Assembly (NCBI GenBank): GCA_964651395.1
Contig: CAZYXZ010000092.1
Span: 1 to 10,613 of the forward strand
Length of the DNA: 10,613 nucleotides
DNA from: CAZYXZ01 sp964651395
GTDB lineage: Bacteria; Actinomycetota; Actinomycetes; BP-191
Direction: 5' to 3'
The stretch's first letter is position 1. Each line of letters starts with the position of its first letter. A model generated the notes under the pieces. It made no database searches, was not told where the DNA came from, and saw nothing but the letters and a program-made list of their open reading frames with translations. The position numbers were made by a program, and so were the translations under genes. Shown piece by piece: positions 1 to 7,698 of the stretch.

Positions 1-726
1 GTCCGCAAGCTCTTCGGCGTCCTCTTCCAGGACGGCGCGCTGTTCGGCTCGATGAGCCTCTACGACAACGTGGCCTTCCCGTTGCGCGAGCACACGAAGA
101 AGAGCGAGTCCGAGATCAAGTCGATCGTCGGCGAGAAGCTCGAGATGGTCGGCCTCACCGGCGCCGAGGCCAAGCTGCCCGGTGAGATCTCCGGCGGGAT
201 GCGCAAGCGCGCCGGCCTGGCCCGGGCGCTCGTGCTCGACCCGGAGATCATCCTGTTCGACGAGCCCGACTCGGGCCTCGACCCGGTCCGCGTCGCGTAC
301 CTCAACCAGCTGATCGTCGACCTCAACGCGCAGATCGAGGCGACCTTCCTCATCGTGACCCACGACATCAACACGGCCCGGACGGTGCCGGACAACATCG
401 GCCTGCTGTTCCGCCGCGAGCTGGTGATGTTCGGCCCCCGCTACGACCTGCTCTCCTCCGACCAGCCCGTGGTGCGCCAGTTCCTCAACGGCCGTCGGCA
501 GGGCCCGATCGGCATGTCGGAGGAGAAGGACGCGGCGGTCCTGGCGGCGGAGAACCGCGAGTTCGAGATGCCCGACCTCCCGCCGATGGAGCCGCAGCTG
601 CTGCCCACCCCGCCGCTGGTCCGCAAGTTCATGCATCCGGACCCCATGGCGAAGACGGCCAAGGCGGAGTCGAACGGCAAGCCCGAGAAGAAGCCGGCCA
701 AGCAGAAGGAGCCCGCCGGCCGATGA
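1..726 (+). CDS. mceG: Mce-system ABC transporter ATPase MceG/Mkl (5' end outside window)
   Basis: ATPase that powers Mce lipid import, acting on the cytoplasmic side of the YrbE permeases. The frame is open from base 1, so the gene begins upstream; the ATG at 52 is an internal Met, because the Q-loop segment LFQDGALFG lies before it. In the 241 visible residues I see the Q-loop Gln (codon 10), the ABC signature ISGGM (187-201) followed by RKRAGLARAL, Walker B LFDEP with Asp at 259 and Glu at 262, the D-loop SGLD, and the H-loop His (361-363) in VTHD. Walker A is missing only because of the window edge. A C-terminal extension of about 70 residues, Pro-rich then Lys-rich (PEKKPAKQKEP), follows the ATPase core. 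MceG homologues have such a tail, thought to contact the permease. The stop overlaps the next start as ATGA. Family assignment is firm. Confidence 0.95.
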   Translation, partial: VRKLFGVLFQDGALFGSMSLYDNVAFPLREHTKKSESEIKSIVGEKLEMVGLTGAEAKLPGEISGGMRKRAGLARALVLDPEIILFDEPDSGLDPVRVAYLNQLIVDLNAQIEATFLIVTHDINTARTVPDNIGLLFRRELVMFGPRYDLLSSDQPVVRQFLNGRRQGPIGMSEEKDAAVLAAENREFEMPDLPPMEPQLLPTPPLVRKFMHPDPMAKTAKAESNGKPEKKPAKQKEPAGR

Positions 727-1493
727 CCGTCATGACGGGTGCGCTGGCGCAGACGGGCAGCATGTTCGCGCTGTTCCTCGACGTGCTGCGCAACCTGTTC
801 AAGCGGCCGTTCCAGGGCAAGGAGTTCCTCGGTCAGGCCTGGTTCATCGCCAGCGTGTGCAGTGTGCCGGTCATGCTGGTCTCGATCCCGTTCGGGATGG
901 TCATCGCCCTGCAGGTCGGCAACCTGTCCCGACAGCTCGGTGCACAGAGCCTGGTCGGTGCGGCGCAGGTGCTGGCAATCGTGCGCGAGGCGGCGCCGAT
1001 CGCGACCGCGCTGCTCATCGCCGGCGCCGGCGGCTCGGCCATCTGCGCCGACCTGGGCTCGCGGCGCATCCGCGACGAGATCGACGCCATGGAGGTCCTG
1101 GCGGTCTCGCCGATCCAGCGGCTGATCGTGCCGCGGGTGCTGGCTGCGATGTTCGTGGCGGTGCTGCTCAACGGGCTGGTCAGCGTGGTCGGCATCGGCG
1201 GCGGCTACTTCTTCAGCGTGATCGTGCAGAAGGGCACCCCTGGGGCCTACTTCGCGTCGTTCGGCGCGCTGTCGCAGCTCTCCGACCTCTGGGTGTCCGA
1301 GCTCAAAGCCCTGATCTTCGGGCTGATCGCTGCCCTCGTGGCGTCGTACAAGGGGCTCAACGCCAAGGGCGGGCCGAAGGGCGTGGGCGACGCGGTGAAC
1401 CAGTCCGTGGTCATCACGTTCATGCTGTTGTTCCTCGTGAACTTCGTGATCACCGTCCTGTACCTGCAGTTCGTCCCCCAGAAGTTCAGCTGA
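723..1493 (+). CDS. yrbEA: MlaE/YrbE-family ABC permease, first subunit (YrbEA)
   Basis: Inner-membrane permease, one half of the YrbEA/YrbEB heterodimer that sits between the MceG ATPase and the Mce tube. The protein has 256 residues, normal for the family. It has several hydrophobic segments (about 42-65, 93-110, 136-162, 195-210, 229-250) and the MlaE hallmark around 118-130, RDEIDAMEVLAVSPI, part of the cytoplasmic coupling region. GGPKGVGDAV at 216-225 is the usual C-terminal loop motif. The ATG at 723 overlaps the mceG stop by 4 bases and has AAGGAG at 706-711, 11 bases upstream; a second in-frame ATG at 732 has no better ribosome site. The order permease A, permease B, mceA-F is the standard actinobacterial mce arrangement. 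Confidence 0.95.
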   Translation: MTVMTGALAQTGSMFALFLDVLRNLFKRPFQGKEFLGQAWFIASVCSVPVMLVSIPFGMVIALQVGNLSRQLGAQSLVGAAQVLAIVREAAPIATALLIAGAGGSAICADLGSRRIRDEIDAMEVLAVSPIQRLIVPRVLAAMFVAVLLNGLVSVVGIGGGYFFSVIVQKGTPGAYFASFGALSQLSDLWVSELKALIFGLIAALVASYKGLNAKGGPKGVGDAVNQSVVITFMLLFLVNFVITVLYLQFVPQKFS

Positions 1494-2353
1494 TGGCGAC
1501 CATCCCCCCCGCGTTGTCCCGGCCGGTCGGCTGGGTGAGCCGGCCCGTGCTGCGCGGCCTCGGCTCGTTGGGCGACCTGGGCGAGCAGCTGAGCTTCTAC
1601 GGCAAGGCGATCAGCCACTTCTGGCTGGCGGTCACGCGGTACTGGAAGGAGTGCCTGCGCCTCCTCGCGGAGGTGAGCCTCGGCTCCGGCGCGCTGCTGG
1701 TCGGCGGCGGCACGGTGGGCGTCATCTTCTTCCTGTCCTTCTTCACCGGCACGCAGGTCGGCCTCGAGGGCTTCAAGGGCCTGCAGCTGATCGGCGCCGA
1801 GGCGTTCTCCGGCTTCGTCTCCGCGTTCGGCAACACCCGCGAGATCACGCCGCTGATCGCCGGCATCACGCTCGCCGCACAGGTGGGCTGCGGCTTCACC
1901 GCGCAGCTCGGCGCCATGCGCATCAGCGAGGAGATCGACGCGCTCGAGGTCATGGGCATCCCGTCGATCCCCTACCTCGTGACGACGCGGATGGTGGCCT
2001 CGTTCGTCGCAGTGATCCCGCTCTACCTGGTCAGCCTGTTCTCGTCGTACCTGTCCACCAGGCTGGTGGTCACGGGCTTGTTCGGGCAGTCGAAGGGCAC
2101 CTACGACCATTACTTCACGCTGTTCCTGCCGCCCATCGACGTCTTCTACTCGTTGCTCAAGGCGCTGGTCTTCGCCGTCATCGTCACGCTCATCCACTGC
2201 TACCACGGCTACACGGCACGGGGCGGTCCGGAAGGCGTCGGCGTGGCCGTCGGTCGCGCGATCCGCAGCAGCATCGTCGCGATCGTCGTCGTGAACTTCT
2301 TCCTCAGCCTGGCCTTCTGGGGCGCCAGCGACACCGTCCGGATCGCGGGGTAG
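1493..2353 (+). CDS. yrbEB: MlaE/YrbE-family ABC permease, second subunit (YrbEB)
   Basis: Partner permease of the preceding subunit, 286 residues. The ATG is placed at 1493 in the TGATG junction with yrbEA, a one-base overlap. The same frame stays open upstream to 857, but that part translates to Arg/Gly-rich sequence antiphase to yrbEA and is not real. The N-terminus is about 30 residues longer than in YrbEA and holds an amphipathic stretch (FYGKAISHFWLAV). The MlaE motif SEEIDALEVMGIPSIP (145-160) is closer to the family consensus than the YrbEA copy. Hydrophobic segments lie near 63-85, 120-135, 163-187, 221-236 and 261-277, and GGPEGVGVAVG is the C-terminal loop motif. It ends 4 bases before mceA. 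Confidence 0.95.
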   Translation: MATIPPALSRPVGWVSRPVLRGLGSLGDLGEQLSFYGKAISHFWLAVTRYWKECLRLLAEVSLGSGALLVGGGTVGVIFFLSFFTGTQVGLEGFKGLQLIGAEAFSGFVSAFGNTREITPLIAGITLAAQVGCGFTAQLGAMRISEEIDALEVMGIPSIPYLVTTRMVASFVAVIPLYLVSLFSSYLSTRLVVTGLFGQSKGTYDHYFTLFLPPIDVFYSLLKALVFAVIVTLIHCYHGYTARGGPEGVGVAVGRAIRSSIVAIVVVNFFLSLAFWGASDTVRIAG

Positions 2354-2357
2354 CGCC

Positions 2358-3521
2358 GTGAGATCGCTGGCGGGCCGGAAGATCCTCATGGGCATCGCGT
2401 TCCTGGCGGTGCTCGGCATCCTGCTCGGGCTGACCATCGTGAAGTTCCAGCAGCGCTTCCCGTGGCAGCGCACGGTCAACGTCGCGCTGACCGCCCCCCG
2501 CGCCGGCACGCAGCTCGAGAAGAACGCCGACGTGAAGCTGCGGGGCATCGTCGTCGGCCGCGTCTCGAAGCAGAGCAGTTCCCCGGACGGGGCCGTGCTC
2601 ACGCTCGCGCTGAACCCCGACGACGTCGCGCTCATCCCCCGCAACGTGAGCGCGCGGATCTTGCCGAAGACGCTGTTCGGCGAGAAGTACGTCGACCTGG
2701 TCATCCCGGCGAGTGGCCCGGCCGCCGACCACCTGCGGGCGGGGGACACCATCGGCCTCGACCGGTCGACGTCCGCGCTCGAGGTGGAGAAGGTGCTCGC
2801 CAACCTCTTCCCGCTGCTGCGCGGCCTGCAGCCGGAGAAGCTGGCCAAGGCGCTGACCGCGATCTCCGAAGGCCTCAAGGGCCGGGGCGACCAGCTGGGG
2901 CAGAGCCTCGTCGACCTCGACCGGCTGCTGGCCGGCTACGAGCCGGAGCTCGGGACCATCCAGGCCGACCTCTCCGGCCTCGCCGACCTGGCCGAGTCCC
3001 TCGACGTCAACGCTCCCGACCTCGTGCGGCTGGCGCGCAACGCGACCACCAGCGCGCGCACCGTGGTGAACAAGGAGGACACGCTCTTCACGTTCCTGCG
3101 CGGGACGGCCGACTTCGCCCAGGTGACCGGCGACATCCTCGAGGACAACGCCGAGCGTCTCATCACGCTGGCCAAGACATCCGTGCCGATCCTCACGGTC
3201 GTCCATCAGCACCGCAACGAGCTGCCGAGCGACATCCGTGGCCTGGAGCTGCTGATCCGGCGCCTCAACGTCGCGCTCAACCACGGACCCGCACTCGCGA
3301 TCCGGCTGGAGGTGACGCCGAACCGCGGCGCCTACACCGTGGCAGAGCGGCCGCAGTACCCGCAGTCCAAGGGTTCCGTGCCCGGCGCCAGCGACGCCGA
3401 CCTGCTGGGTGACCTCGTCGGCCTGCTGCTCGACGTACCTCCCGCAGAGGTCCCCTCGGTGGTCGGCCTGCTGTGGGGCCCGATCCTCCGCGGCGGCGAG
3501 GTCGGTGTCGACGGTGAGTAA
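2358..3521 (+). CDS. mceA: MCE-family protein MceA
   Basis: First of six Mce subunits, 387 residues. One N-terminal membrane anchor (about 8-29) is followed by the MCE domain (about 38-117: VNVALTAPRAG, GIVVGRV, LFGEKYVDL), the loop LRAGDTIGLDRS, then a long helical domain to about 320 that in known Mce complexes forms part of the periplasmic tube. The last 80 residues are hydrophobic and Pro/Gly-containing (DLVGLLLDVPPAEVPSVVG). There are no cysteines. The start is GTG at 2358, 4 bases after yrbEB, with GGGG at 2347-2350 as a weak ribosome site; the anchor begins right after it, so no upstream start is needed. Being first, it is the MceA-type subunit by position and sequence. The transported lipid cannot be inferred. 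Confidence 0.93.
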   Translation: MRSLAGRKILMGIAFLAVLGILLGLTIVKFQQRFPWQRTVNVALTAPRAGTQLEKNADVKLRGIVVGRVSKQSSSPDGAVLTLALNPDDVALIPRNVSARILPKTLFGEKYVDLVIPASGPAADHLRAGDTIGLDRSTSALEVEKVLANLFPLLRGLQPEKLAKALTAISEGLKGRGDQLGQSLVDLDRLLAGYEPELGTIQADLSGLADLAESLDVNAPDLVRLARNATTSARTVVNKEDTLFTFLRGTADFAQVTGDILEDNAERLITLAKTSVPILTVVHQHRNELPSDIRGLELLIRRLNVALNHGPALAIRLEVTPNRGAYTVAERPQYPQSKGSVPGASDADLLGDLVGLLLDVPPAEVPSVVGLLWGPILRGGEVGVDGE

Positions 3522-4524
3522 CCGCAGCGCGATCTTCAAGCTCACGATCTTCACGGTCGTGACGGTCCTGGCGACCGGCCTGCTCGCGAAGACGATCGGC
3601 AACATCCAGCTCGGCCCCAAGACGACCTACCGCGCCCAGTTCACCGACGTCACGGGGCTGCTGCCCGGCGACGACATCCGCATCGCGGGCGTCGTGGTCG
3701 GCCGCGTCCAGTCGACCGACGTCGCCGGCAAGCTCGCCGAGGTGACGTTCCGCGTCGAGAAGGACGTGAAGCTGACCACCGCCGTGCGGGCGAAGGTGCG
3801 CTACCGCAACCTCCTCGGCCAGCGCTACATCGCGCTCACCCAGCCGAACGAGTCGGGTACCCCGCTGCGGGCGGGCGGGTTGATCCCGGTGGGCCAGACC
3901 GAGCCGGCTCTCGACCTCACAGTCCTGTTCAACGGGTTCCGGCCCCTCCTCGAGACAGTGCAGCCCGAGGACGTGAACGCGCTCGCCGAGGAGATCGTGA
4001 AGACCCTCCAGGGAGAGGGCGCCACGGTCGACTCGCTCCTCGCGCACACCGCGTCGCTGACCAACGATCTCGCGTCCCGCGACGTCGCCATCGGTCGCGT
4101 GATCACCAACCTGAGCAAGGTGGCCGGTACCGTCGCCGACCGCGACGAGACGCTGAGCACGTTCATCGCCGAGCTGCAGCGGCTGACCACCGGCCTGGCG
4201 GGCGACCGAGACGCGATCGGCGACTCGATCATCAACATCGACCAGCTGGCCGGACTGACCGCGGACCTGCTGCACGAGGCCCGGCCGAACCTGGACGCCT
4301 CGATCAAGGACCTCAACGAGATCGTCGCCGTGGCCGCCAAGAAGGCGCCCGAGCTCGACGCCATCCTCAAGGGGCTGCCGCTCGCACTCGCCGCGCTCAA
4401 CCGCGGCCTCGGCTACGGCGCCTGGCTCAACCTCTACGTCCTGGACCTCAAGGTGCAGATCGGCGACACGATCATCCCGATCCCGCCGTCCGCGATCGCC
4501 GCCGCTCTCGAGGCGCCCCGATGA
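3514..4524 (+). CDS. mceB: MCE-family protein MceB
   Basis: Second Mce subunit, 336 residues from GTG 3514. The frame is open further upstream (to 3409), but those codons are an antiphase copy of mceA. The true protein starts MSNRSAIFKLTIFTVVTVLA, the usual MceB beginning, in an 8-base overlap with the mceA stop. GTG 3505 is also in frame and cannot be fully excluded. Anchor at about 7-25; MCE domain about 38-110 with GDDIRIAGVVVGRV and LLGQRYIAL; loop LRAGGLIPVGQTEP; then a helical domain with repeated L/V-A-x-R-D units (ASRDVAIGRV, ADRDETLSTF, AGDRDAIGDS) spaced 21-22 residues. There are no cysteines. It ends in a hydrophobic Pro/Ile tail and overlaps mceC by ATGA. Confidence 0.92.
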   Translation: MSNRSAIFKLTIFTVVTVLATGLLAKTIGNIQLGPKTTYRAQFTDVTGLLPGDDIRIAGVVVGRVQSTDVAGKLAEVTFRVEKDVKLTTAVRAKVRYRNLLGQRYIALTQPNESGTPLRAGGLIPVGQTEPALDLTVLFNGFRPLLETVQPEDVNALAEEIVKTLQGEGATVDSLLAHTASLTNDLASRDVAIGRVITNLSKVAGTVADRDETLSTFIAELQRLTTGLAGDRDAIGDSIINIDQLAGLTADLLHEARPNLDASIKDLNEIVAVAAKKAPELDAILKGLPLALAALNRGLGYGAWLNLYVLDLKVQIGDTIIPIPPSAIAAALEAPR

Positions 4525-5501
4525 CGCCGTTCCGCGAGCGCAACCCCGTGCCGATCGGCATCGGGGGCATCCTCGCGATCCTGCTGCTGCTGCTGATCAC
4601 CTTCAACATCAGCAAGGTGCCCTTCATCTCCAACGAGACGCAGTACGCCGCCCGCTTCAGCGAGGCGGCCGGCATCTCGAAGGAGAACGAGGTGCGCATC
4701 GCGGGCGTCCGCAAGGGCACCGTGAGCGACATCCAGCTCGACGGCCAGTCGGTGATCGTGAAGTTCCGACTGGAGCGCGACGTCGTGCTGGGCGACAAGA
4801 CGCGCGCCGCCATCAAGCTCAAGACGCTGCTCGGCACGAAGTTCCTCGACCTGCAGCCGGACGGCCCCGGCAAGCTCCCCAAGGGCGCCGTGATCCCGCT
4901 CGAGCGCACCGAGGTGCCGTTCCAGATCTACGACGCCTTCAACCAGCTCAGCGAGACCACGAACGCGATCGACGTCGACGCGCTGGCCAAAGCGCTACGC
5001 ACCCTCTCCGCGACCTTCCGCGACCCCGAGGGCAACACGCAGTCGGCGCTCACCGGGCTGTCCAAGCTGTCCAAGGCGATCGCCGACCGGGACGACGAGC
5101 TCGGCGAGCTGCTGGCGAGCACCAACCAGGTGACCGCGGCGGTCGCGGCGCGCGACTCCGAGATCGTCAAGCTGATCGGCGACGCCGACCTGGTGCTCCA
5201 GCTGCTCAACGACCGCCGTACCGCGATCGCCTCACTGCTCGCCAACACCGCGCGGCTGTCGACCGAGCTCACCTCGCTGATCCGGGACAACCGGGCGCAG
5301 CTCGACCCGCTGCTGGCCAACCTGCACTCGGTCGTGGAAGTGCTTCGCGCGAACCTGGCCCAGCTGGAGAGGTCCGTGCAGCTGCTCGGCCCGTTCTCGC
5401 GGCTCGCGGCCAACTCCAACGGCAACGGGCGCTGGCTCGATGTCTACTCGGAGAACTTCGTCGTGACCGACGAGATCCTCTGCATGATCGGGGCCTGCTG
5501 A
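4521..5501 (+). CDS. mceC: MCE-family protein MceC
   Basis: Third Mce subunit, 326 residues. The membrane anchor at about 11-30 (IGIGGILAILLLLLITF) is followed by an MCE domain at about 40-113 (NEVRIAGVRKGTV, LLGTKFLDL), the loop LPKGAVIPLERTEVP, and a helical domain in which an R-D/R-R unit recurs: DRDDELGEL, ARDSEIVKL, DRRTAIASL, DNRAQLDPL. It lacks a C-terminal tail and stops right after the short motif CMIGAC, giving a Cys pair at 321 and 326, the only cysteines in the protein. ATG 4521 overlaps the mceB stop (ATGA) and has GAGG at 4510-4513, seven bases away. It joins mceD through TGATG. Confidence 0.93.
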   Translation: MTPFRERNPVPIGIGGILAILLLLLITFNISKVPFISNETQYAARFSEAAGISKENEVRIAGVRKGTVSDIQLDGQSVIVKFRLERDVVLGDKTRAAIKLKTLLGTKFLDLQPDGPGKLPKGAVIPLERTEVPFQIYDAFNQLSETTNAIDVDALAKALRTLSATFRDPEGNTQSALTGLSKLSKAIADRDDELGELLASTNQVTAAVAARDSEIVKLIGDADLVLQLLNDRRTAIASLLANTARLSTELTSLIRDNRAQLDPLLANLHSVVEVLRANLAQLERSVQLLGPFSRLAANSNGNGRWLDVYSENFVVTDEILCMIGAC

Positions 5502-6643
5502 TGGCCCGCGCGGAGCGTCTCGTGAAGCCCCTGGCGGTGGCCATCGTGGCGCTGCTGGTCGCCGGCGGCGTGACGGTGGTCCGTCGCCGCGAGTCCGACG
5601 CGGGCGTGCCGGTGACCGCCCACTTCAGCCGCACCATCGGTCTCTACCCGGGTTCGAGCGTCCGCGTCCTCGGCGTCGAGGTCGGCACCGTCACGCACAT
5701 CGTGCCGGAGGGCCAGACCGTTCTGGTCCGCATGAAGCTGAAGAAGGGCGTGAAGGTCCCGGCCGAGCCGACAGCCGTGATCATCCCGCCGTCGCTCGTC
5801 TCCGACCGCTACGTGCAGCTGGTTCCCGTCTACACCTCGGGTCCGGTGCTGACCGACGGGGCGGACATCCCGCTGGCGCGCACGCGGGTGCCGGTCGAGC
5901 TCGACGACATCCTCAAGAGCCTGGACCGGTTGTTCGTGGCGCTGGGTCCGAGCGGGGCCGATGCCGACGGCAGCCTCGGCGAGCTGATCAAGATCGGCGC
6001 GAAGGCGCTGCGCGACGGCGGCGCGCAGGCGCTGAACTCGACGATCAACGAGCTGGCCGGCGCGGTCGGCGCGCTGGGCGACAATCGGGAGGACCTCGCG
6101 GGCGTCCTGCGCAACCTGTCCAGCTTCACGTCCACCCTGGCCCGCAACGACACCGCGTTCCGCCGGCTGACGCAGGACCTCGGCACGGTGTCGCAGCAGC
6201 TGGCCGCGGAGCGCCGCGCGCTCGAGCAGGCGCTGGCCAACCTCTCGGTCGCCCTCGGCGAGATCGCCGACCTGGTCCGCGACCACCGGGGGACGCTGGG
6301 TCGCGACATCGACTCTCTGGCCCAGGTCACGAAGACCGTCATGAAGCAGAAGCAGAGCCTGATCGAGGCGCTCGACGTGACCCCGCTGGTGATCAGCAAC
6401 CTGTCGCAGGTGTTCAACACCGAGCGCAACACCCTCGACATCCGCCAGGACAACGAGCAGGGCGGCCAGCCCTACAGCATCGTGTTCTGCCAGCTCCTGT
6501 CGCCGTTGCTCGGCATCGACTGCCCGCCCGCCCCTCCCGGCCTCCCCGGCAAGGCGGGCACGGCGAGCGTGGGCGCGACCCGCCTCGACGACTCGCTCAT
6601 GAGCCGCCTCAGCCTGGCCGGCATGCTCGGAGCCCGGTCATGA
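5501..6643 (+). CDS. mceD: MCE-family protein MceD
   Basis: Fourth Mce subunit, 380 residues. Anchor at about 9-27; MCE domain about 37-110 (GSSVRVLGVEVGTV, SLVSDRYVQLVPV); loop LTDGADIPLARTRVP; helical domain about 131-305 with units at roughly 21-residue steps (DNREDLAGV, RNDTAFRRL, AERRALEQA, DHRGTLGRD). The C-terminal segment carries Cys330 and Cys341 around SPLLGID, then a Pro/Gly-rich linker and a final amphipathic stretch (LMSRLSLAGMLG). These are the only cysteines. The start is ATG 5501 in the TGATG overlap with mceC; no strong ribosome site is seen, fitting translational coupling. It overlaps mceE by ATGA. Confidence 0.93.
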   Translation: MARAERLVKPLAVAIVALLVAGGVTVVRRRESDAGVPVTAHFSRTIGLYPGSSVRVLGVEVGTVTHIVPEGQTVLVRMKLKKGVKVPAEPTAVIIPPSLVSDRYVQLVPVYTSGPVLTDGADIPLARTRVPVELDDILKSLDRLFVALGPSGADADGSLGELIKIGAKALRDGGAQALNSTINELAGAVGALGDNREDLAGVLRNLSSFTSTLARNDTAFRRLTQDLGTVSQQLAAERRALEQALANLSVALGEIADLVRDHRGTLGRDIDSLAQVTKTVMKQKQSLIEALDVTPLVISNLSQVFNTERNTLDIRQDNEQGGQPYSIVFCQLLSPLLGIDCPPAPPGLPGKAGTASVGATRLDDSLMSRLSLAGMLGARS

Positions 6644-7008
6644 CCCGCGGACGGCGGATCGGCGCCGTGGTGGCGCTCGCCGGTCTGCTCGGCGGGTGCA
6701 GCCTGGGAGGGGTGGGCAACCGCCTGGGCGTGCCCGGCGGCGGTGGTCCGGCGTACGAGATCAACGTCATGTTCGACGACGTCCAGGACCTCGTCCCCCG
6801 CGCCGCGGTCAAGGTCAACGACGTGACCGTCGGATCGGTGCAGGCGATCGACCTCGTCGACTACCAGGCCAAGGTGAGGCTGCGCATCCGCGAAGGCGTG
6901 ACCTTGCCGGCGGACGCCGTGGCGACGTTGCGACAGACCAGCCTGCTCGGCGAGAAGTTCGTGGAGCTCGCGACCCCGGAGGGCGGCGGCACCGGCCGGC
7001 TGGCCTAG
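6640..7008 (+). CDS. MceE N-terminal fragment: lipoprotein signal plus MCE domain
   Basis: This is what would be translated if the amber codon is read as stop: 122 residues. The signal peptide has Arg at 3, 5 and 6, a hydrophobic core (IGAVVALAGLLGG) and a lipobox LGGC, giving lipidated Cys20, then a Gly-rich linker and an MCE domain at about 38-112 (YEINVMFDD, AAVKVNDVTVGSV, SLLGEKFVEL). It ends two residues after the domain and has no helical part, so it could contribute to the MCE ring but not to the tube. The start ATG 6640 overlaps the mceD stop (ATGA) and has GGAG at 6629-6632, seven bases upstream. Whether this short form is stable or functional is unknown. Confidence 0.75.
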   Translation: MTRGRRIGAVVALAGLLGGCSLGGVGNRLGVPGGGGPAYEINVMFDDVQDLVPRAAVKVNDVTVGSVQAIDLVDYQAKVRLRIREGVTLPADAVATLRQTSLLGEKFVELATPEGGGTGRLA

Positions 7009-7080
7009 GGCGCGACCATTCCCGCCTCGCGGACGGACCGCAACCCGGAGGTCGAGGAGGTCTTCAGTGCGCTGTCCGCC

Positions 7081-7698
7081 GTGCTCAACGGCGGCGGGCT
7101 GCCGGAGCTGCAGACCATCGCGGTGGAGCTGACCAAGGCGTTGGCCGGTCGCGAGACGCAGATCAAGAGCGTGTTCGACCGCCTCGACAAGCTGGTCGGC
7201 GCCCTCGACTCCCGGCGCGGGGAGATCACGCGCGCGATCGACGCCCTCGACTCGCTCACCAGCACACTCGCCGGCCAGCGGCAGGTGATCGCGGACGCCC
7301 TCGACGCGTTCACGCCGGCCCTCACCGTCCTCGCCGACCAGCGCCAGGAGCTGACCAAGCTGCTGGGCAAGCTCGACCGGCTGGCCGCGGTCGGCTCCCA
7401 CGTGATCCGCGAGAGCGGCGACGAGACGCTCCAGGACCTGGCGCTGCTGCGGCCGGTGCTCGACCAGGTCGTCACGGTGAAGGACGACGTCTCACGACTC
7501 GTCGACGACCTGGTGATGTTCACCAGGGTCGTGCCGCGGGCGATCCCGGGTGACTACCTCCAGCTGCTGGTCACCATCTTCGTCTCGCCCGAGACGCTGC
7601 CCGTCGAGAAGCGCTCCTCGGCGGCGGCGTCGTTGGTGGGCACGCGGCTCGGCGCGGCGTCGACGCTCGGCGAGCTGCTGGCGGGGGTGGCCCGATGA
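7081..7698 (+). CDS. MceE C-terminal helical fragment, possible independent reading frame
   Basis: The frame after the amber codon stays open for 230 codons. The first conventional start is GTG 7081, giving 205 residues. The nearest Shine-Dalgarno-like run, GAGGAGG at 7054-7060, is 20 bases upstream of it, too far, so efficient reinitiation is doubtful. The product has no signal or membrane segment, only the helical tube domain with units GRETQIKSV, SRRGEITRA, GQRQVIADA and DQRQELTKL. If made alone it would stay in the cytoplasm and could not join the periplasmic complex. Its main importance is that translation here would normally couple to mceF. I regard it as the 3' half of mceE, not a separate gene. 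Confidence 0.4.
   Translation: MLNGGGLPELQTIAVELTKALAGRETQIKSVFDRLDKLVGALDSRRGEITRAIDALDSLTSTLAGQRQVIADALDAFTPALTVLADQRQELTKLLGKLDRLAAVGSHVIRESGDETLQDLALLRPVLDQVVTVKDDVSRLVDDLVMFTRVVPRAIPGDYLQLLVTIFVSPETLPVEKRSSAAASLVGTRLGAASTLGELLAGVAR

Larger units (their letters stand above)
6640..7698 (+). pseudogene. mceE: mceE (LprN-type Mce lipoprotein), interrupted by an in-frame amber codon
   Basis: Fifth Mce subunit, the lipoprotein member of the hexamer. Read as one frame the locus is 352 codons plus stop, a normal MceE length. It contains a lipoprotein signal, an MCE domain and a helical domain with perfect 21-residue steps. Codon 123 is TAG (7006-7008). Both sides are in the same frame, so this is a substitution and not a frameshift. 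Aligned with its five paralogues, the TAG replaces the variable residue before an invariant Gly (LRAG, LPKG, LTDG, LRDG; here LA-stop-G). GAG, AAG, CAG or TAC would each be one base away. No other stop occurs in the remaining 690 bases and the end still overlaps mceF by ATGA, so decay, if real, is very recent. Sequencing error or readthrough are the alternatives. Confidence 0.8.

Noticed and set aside
857..1492. Long upstream extension of the yrbEB frame
   Set aside because: It is antiphase to yrbEA and reads as Arg/Gly-rich low-complexity sequence; YrbEB homology starts at ATG 1493.
1247..2878. A 543-codon open frame on the - strand across yrbEA, yrbEB and mceA
   Set aside because: It lies opposite three certain genes; its translation is Arg/Asp/Glu/Gly-rich with no domain, as expected for antisense frames in high-GC coding DNA.
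7004..7009. CCTAGG palindrome at the amber codon as a recoding signal or cloning scar
   Set aside because: A six-base palindrome alone is weak evidence and the flanking sequence is continuous with mceE.
6696..7553. A + strand open frame crossing the mceE amber codon, which might mean a frameshift
   Set aside because: Mce sequence before and after the TAG is in one and the same frame; the alternative frame is Arg-rich and unlike any Mce protein.
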